DNA of 64,000 nucleotides from Panulirus ornatus (taxonomy: Eukaryota > Arthropoda > Malacostraca > Decapoda > Palinuridae): the NCBI RefSeq assembly GCF_036320965.1, contig NC_092251.1, forward strand, positions 5,921,001 through 5,985,000, written 5' to 3'. Below are positions 61,312-64,000 of the stretch, one piece after another. The notes beneath the pieces are model-generated. The model had not been told where the DNA came from and did not search any database. It was given only the letters and a program-made list of their open reading frames with translations. A program made the position numbers and the translations under genes. Every line of letters starts with the position of its first letter. The first letter of the stretch is position 1.

Positions 61312-61550
61312 ATCTTTTTCATTCAACGGAGAGAGAGCTCAACTCTCATGGGGTTCTAGCTCTTGAATTTTCTCTACTATCATACAGCTTTTTACAAGAG
61401 TGTTATGTTATTCACGTGATTTTCACAGGAGCCATGCCTACCAAATCTAAGTGCGGAGACGCTGTGTTTACACTAGGAGGAGGTAGGGGGTGGCTGACCA
61501 TGTTCCATGCCCCTGACCTCCCACTCCCTCACCCCTGTCTCTCCTTGGGA

Positions 61551-61606
<56 letters not shown>

Positions 61607-61643
61607 AGAGTAGTAGTAGTAGTAAGAGTAGTAGTAGTAGTAA

Positions 61644-61706
<63 letters not shown>

Positions 61707-61712
61707 CAGCAG
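61551..61712. repeat. (AGT)n microsatellite
   Basis: About 50 AGT units with periodic AAG variants (61605, 61623, 61641), then AGC units. It encodes poly-Ser on the plus strand and poly-Thr on the minus strand. Not a gene. Confidence 0.97.
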
Positions 61713-62175
61713 CAGCAGTAGAAGCAGAGGTAGCAGGAACAGAAGTAGAATAAGAAAAAAGGGACATCGACCTACAAGCCTTCCAGCCCCACCCTCTCTA
61801 CCCCTCCCTCTACACCTCTGACCCTTCCCCCTCCCCTGGCTCGGATAACTGGCGTCGCACGACCTAATCTGTGAGTAATGAGGCGTCGGAGGCGAGCCAA
61901 GTGTTAGTCTCTCTCCTTGTGGGGTACTTGTAGACCACGGCTACTCCCCCCAAACCTCCCCTTCCCGACACCTCTCGACGCCCGAGATTGCCTGTCGAAC
62001 CTCCCCACGTCCTCCTGTGTGGATATTACACATGTTCAAATGTAGGGAAATGGATACATATGTAAACATACACACAAACACACACACACACACACACCTC
62101 ACGAACCTACATATGATTGTGTGCGTGTGTCTGTTTTTCCATGTGTTTTTTATCAGTAATAATATGTATGTGCAT

Positions 62176-62210
<35 letters not shown>

Positions 62211-62634
62211 AATAATGGTCTATTCTATCAACTGCAGGCAAAGGTTGAAAAAAACACAGAGTAAAATTCCGACATTGCAGAGAGAGGCTATACAAAACGG
62301 GGGAAGGAGGGAGTGAGGGAGGGAGGCTGCACAGTCTTTACACCAACACAGGGGTGACTGTCCACACATTATTGACGATGATGATGATCACAATGGCTGG
62401 GATGGGGTCGTTCTTGTAGTTCGGATAGCCTCGGTGCGGTTGTGGTGCCAAAATGCAACTCGAGGACGAGGGACCTCTAGTGGCAGGAGGTGACCGTGGT
62501 GGGGATGATGCTGTAGCTTTGGCCCCGAACTGTCAGATGTGGTACAGGTGAAGGACGGCTGAAGTGAGTTGAGAAGACGCTTGTGTACGTATGATTGTTT
62601 GTGTGTACGCGTATGTATGGGCATGCATACACAC

Positions 62635-62800
62635 ATCAAGAAAGTTCTGGAGAGAAACCTCGAGTCCACAAAAGTTCCTAGAGAAACTTCCAAGAAGTTC
62701 TGTGAGGAAACGCCAAGTCCATGAAAGTTCCATGGAGAAACTTGAAGTCCGTGACAGTTCCTTGGAGAAACTTCTAGTCCAGGAAAGCTTCTTGGAGAAG
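62635..62800. repeat. 30-bp tandem repeat
   Basis: Five copies of TCCATGAAAGTTCCATGGAG followed by AAACTTGAAG. The unit is a multiple of three, so a plus ORF shows decapeptide repeats (VHESSMEKLE). Copies differ at 15-30% by eye. Confidence 0.88.
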
Positions 62801-63170
62801 GCATCATTCTTTAGAAGCCTAGCCAGCTCTGTGTCACGATCAACAAGGCACTTTCTTTTTTCTTCTTCCCAACAGCAGACAATAGATAAGCCTCTCTCTT
62901 CCCCCTTCTTCTTTAGCTGCTAACCTCTTCCTTCCCCCCCCCCCCACCACCTCTCCCGTCCCCTCCCTTCCTCCACCCCCCCCCCCCCACACACACACTC
63001 CAGTTGCTCTTAAACCATTTCCCCTCCCCCTTGTTCTCCCCACCCCCTCAATAGTCCTCAACCCCCACCACTAATGATCTTGTACGAGGCTGGTGGTTTA
63101 ACAATACAGCCTCAAGTGTCACGGAGCCAACACGCCACAAAGAGTTAAGCTGTATCAATACAGTCGTTCT

Positions 63171-63488
63171 TTAAAGACACCATCGTCGCCGGGGAGGGTA
63201 AGAGTCGCGCGAGGCAGGGAGAGGAGACAGGTGAGGTGCGGGGATGGTGAGGAGGGTGAGTAAGGAAAGGATGGAAGGCGATGAGTAAAATGAGGATTGG
63301 GATGGGGATTTAGAGCTCCAGCTGGGGTGAGACAGAACCTGGTGGCTCGTGTTGCTTGGGGCGTGCCCCCCAGGAAGCAGGAGCTTGGGTGGGGCTGGAG
63401 GAGGTGGGGGTGTCCGCCGTGCGTAAGTTGGGCCATCGGCGCTCTCGAAGTCCTCCTCCAGCGCCTTGTTCAAGGCCTCTCCAGCCAT
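63171..63488 (-). other. Candidate first exon, minus strand
   Basis: The ATG at 63488 (minus) has ideal context (ACAATGG). It starts MAGEALNKALEEDFESADGP, followed by a basic TYARRT and a Pro-run (PPPPPAPPK). The first 45 codons look coding in composition (acidic amphipathic stretch, G/C in third positions). The rest, to the stop at 63171, is Ser/Pro-rich and may be intron; a weak donor CCACCAG|GTTCTG occurs near 63340. No domain is recognised. Possibly the start of a gene running toward lower coordinates, but no second exon was found. Confidence 0.25.
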
Positions 63489-63734
63489 TGTCTGCCTCAC
63501 GTCCTCCACCACTCATCGTCCGGCCCCTGGGCTTATTGTCTTCCTGCTCATTGTGGCCCAGTTATGTACACTCCCACCCTCCTCCTCCTCATCATCATCA
63601 CCAGTGCACTGTACACCATCAAGTATACTGTGTACCACCGTTACGAGTGAGTGCTGTACACTCAGACAAAAGTATACTGTACACCTTATCTCGGGTGTAC
63701 TGTATACGGCACGAGTTTACTGTTCATCCCTCTG

Positions 63735-63860
63735 ATCAGTGTCTGGACGACCTCGACCAGTCCCCCTCCGGACGTCCCAGATCGCTGCCCTGAACGACCC
63801 TGATCAGTACCCCTCTCGTCCCAGATCGGTGCCTTGGACACTCCCACCAGCGCCCCGGAC
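63735..63860. repeat. Short imperfect tandem repeat
   Basis: CTGATCAGT, CGTCCCAGATCGSTGCC and GGACG phrases recur two to three times with about 66-bp period. Confidence 0.55.
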
Positions 63861-64000
63861 GCCGCTCTTGTCGATGGCCACGGCTTTCTAACACACAGCC
63901 ACACACATGCACCAGGACCCAACCACCAGGCAATATCTTGAAGTTTTCGGGAGATAATACGTTAGTCTGATAACAGGTGTTTGGCAAGGCAGCGATCCCT

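Noticed and set aside
61468..61821. Poly-Thr / poly-Ser ORFs
   Set aside because: Direct translation of the (AGT)n array.
62680..62710. Heat-shock element (GAA/TTC alternation)
   Set aside because: The spacing is off by one base in the only good match, and it arises from the 30-bp repeat.

Overview
The window looks like nuclear DNA of a decapod crustacean or close malacostracan relative. Perfect dinucleotide arrays, (TA)n, (GA/CT)n and (CA/GT)n, fill an estimated 5% of the sequence. There are about a dozen minisatellites with 18-63 bp units. Decayed non-LTR retrotransposon fragments and one tRNA-derived SINE are scattered through it. The placement is inference from repeat style and from a recognisable arthropod-type Maf protein; no marker fixes the species.

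One gene is certain: a single-exon large-Maf bZIP transcription factor (traffic jam type) at 15739-16749 (+). It has a GC-rich upstream zone (about 14.7-15.5 kb), a possible TATA/initiator, two upstream ORFs and a GC-rich 3' flank. Two low-to-moderate confidence gene models were built from start context, splice sites and reading phase: 52364-53372 (Ala/Ser/Gly/Thr hexapeptide repeats) and 45634-46222. Isolated exon-like segments lie at 11981-12040, 34831-34881, 35492-35751, 24331-24555 and 63171-63488 (-). Most other ORFs run through microsatellites and are not genes. No rRNA, CRISPR array or functional tRNA gene was seen.

Layout. 0-9 kb: reverse-transcriptase (RT) relic at 605-905, a 147-bp duplication, and minisatellites at 1.55, 4.1-4.6, 5.75-6.0, 6.25-6.43, 7.16-7.35 and 7.84-8.16 kb. 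9-13.5 kb: SINE, TATC/TA array, 29-30 bp minisatellite. 14.7-17.2 kb: Maf locus. 18-22.5 kb: CACCTG-rich tract, two retroelement fragments whose 3' ends face each other across a TA array, and a long RT relic at 21.64-22.45 kb. 25-28 kb: AT-rich triplet repeats, a CRE-site cluster (26.5 kb), 44-bp and 63-bp repeats. 30-35 kb: microsatellite- and minisatellite-dense, with a 40-bp array carrying nuclear-receptor-like DR1 motifs, four TA arrays with repeat fragments between them, a 41/82-bp higher-order repeat and a perfect 270-bp duplication. 38-44 kb: TA arrays, 62-bp minisatellite, RT traces. 46-56 kb: GA/CT arrays, two 40-bp minisatellites, candidate genes. 54.9-61.2 kb: four retroelement relics. 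61.5-64 kb: AGT array, 30-bp repeat, possible minus-strand exon.

Smaller arrays not listed separately: (AAC)n 2401-2445; (CA)n 2651-2685, 9048-9066, 23767-23801, 24247-24275, 25490-25521, 25775-25799, 27922-27958, 35062-35080; (GT)n 13417-13440, 22556-22573, 22960-22988, 37785-37817; (GAT)n 62177-62211; CTCAC-rich 36147-36190.

Stretches where I see only unique-looking or decayed sequence with no supportable gene: 906-1030, 1700-2400, 2945-4140, 8165-9045, 9330-10330, 10420-11030, 11300-11980, 12041-13270, 13500-14700, 17165-17980, 18620-19600, 20641-20910, 21091-21640, 22450-24330, 24556-25036, 26860-27010, 27675-28150, 28210-28935, 29030-30420, 33585-34000, 36030-37880, 38260-38800, 40120-41650, 41740-42285, 42610-43435, 44000-44570, 44785-45630, 46370-47135, 49350-49900, 50795-51970, 53530-54015, 54415-54920, 55215-55715, 56650-58420, 59590-60925, 61190-61550, 61715-62635 and 62800-63170. 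These can include small arrays listed above.
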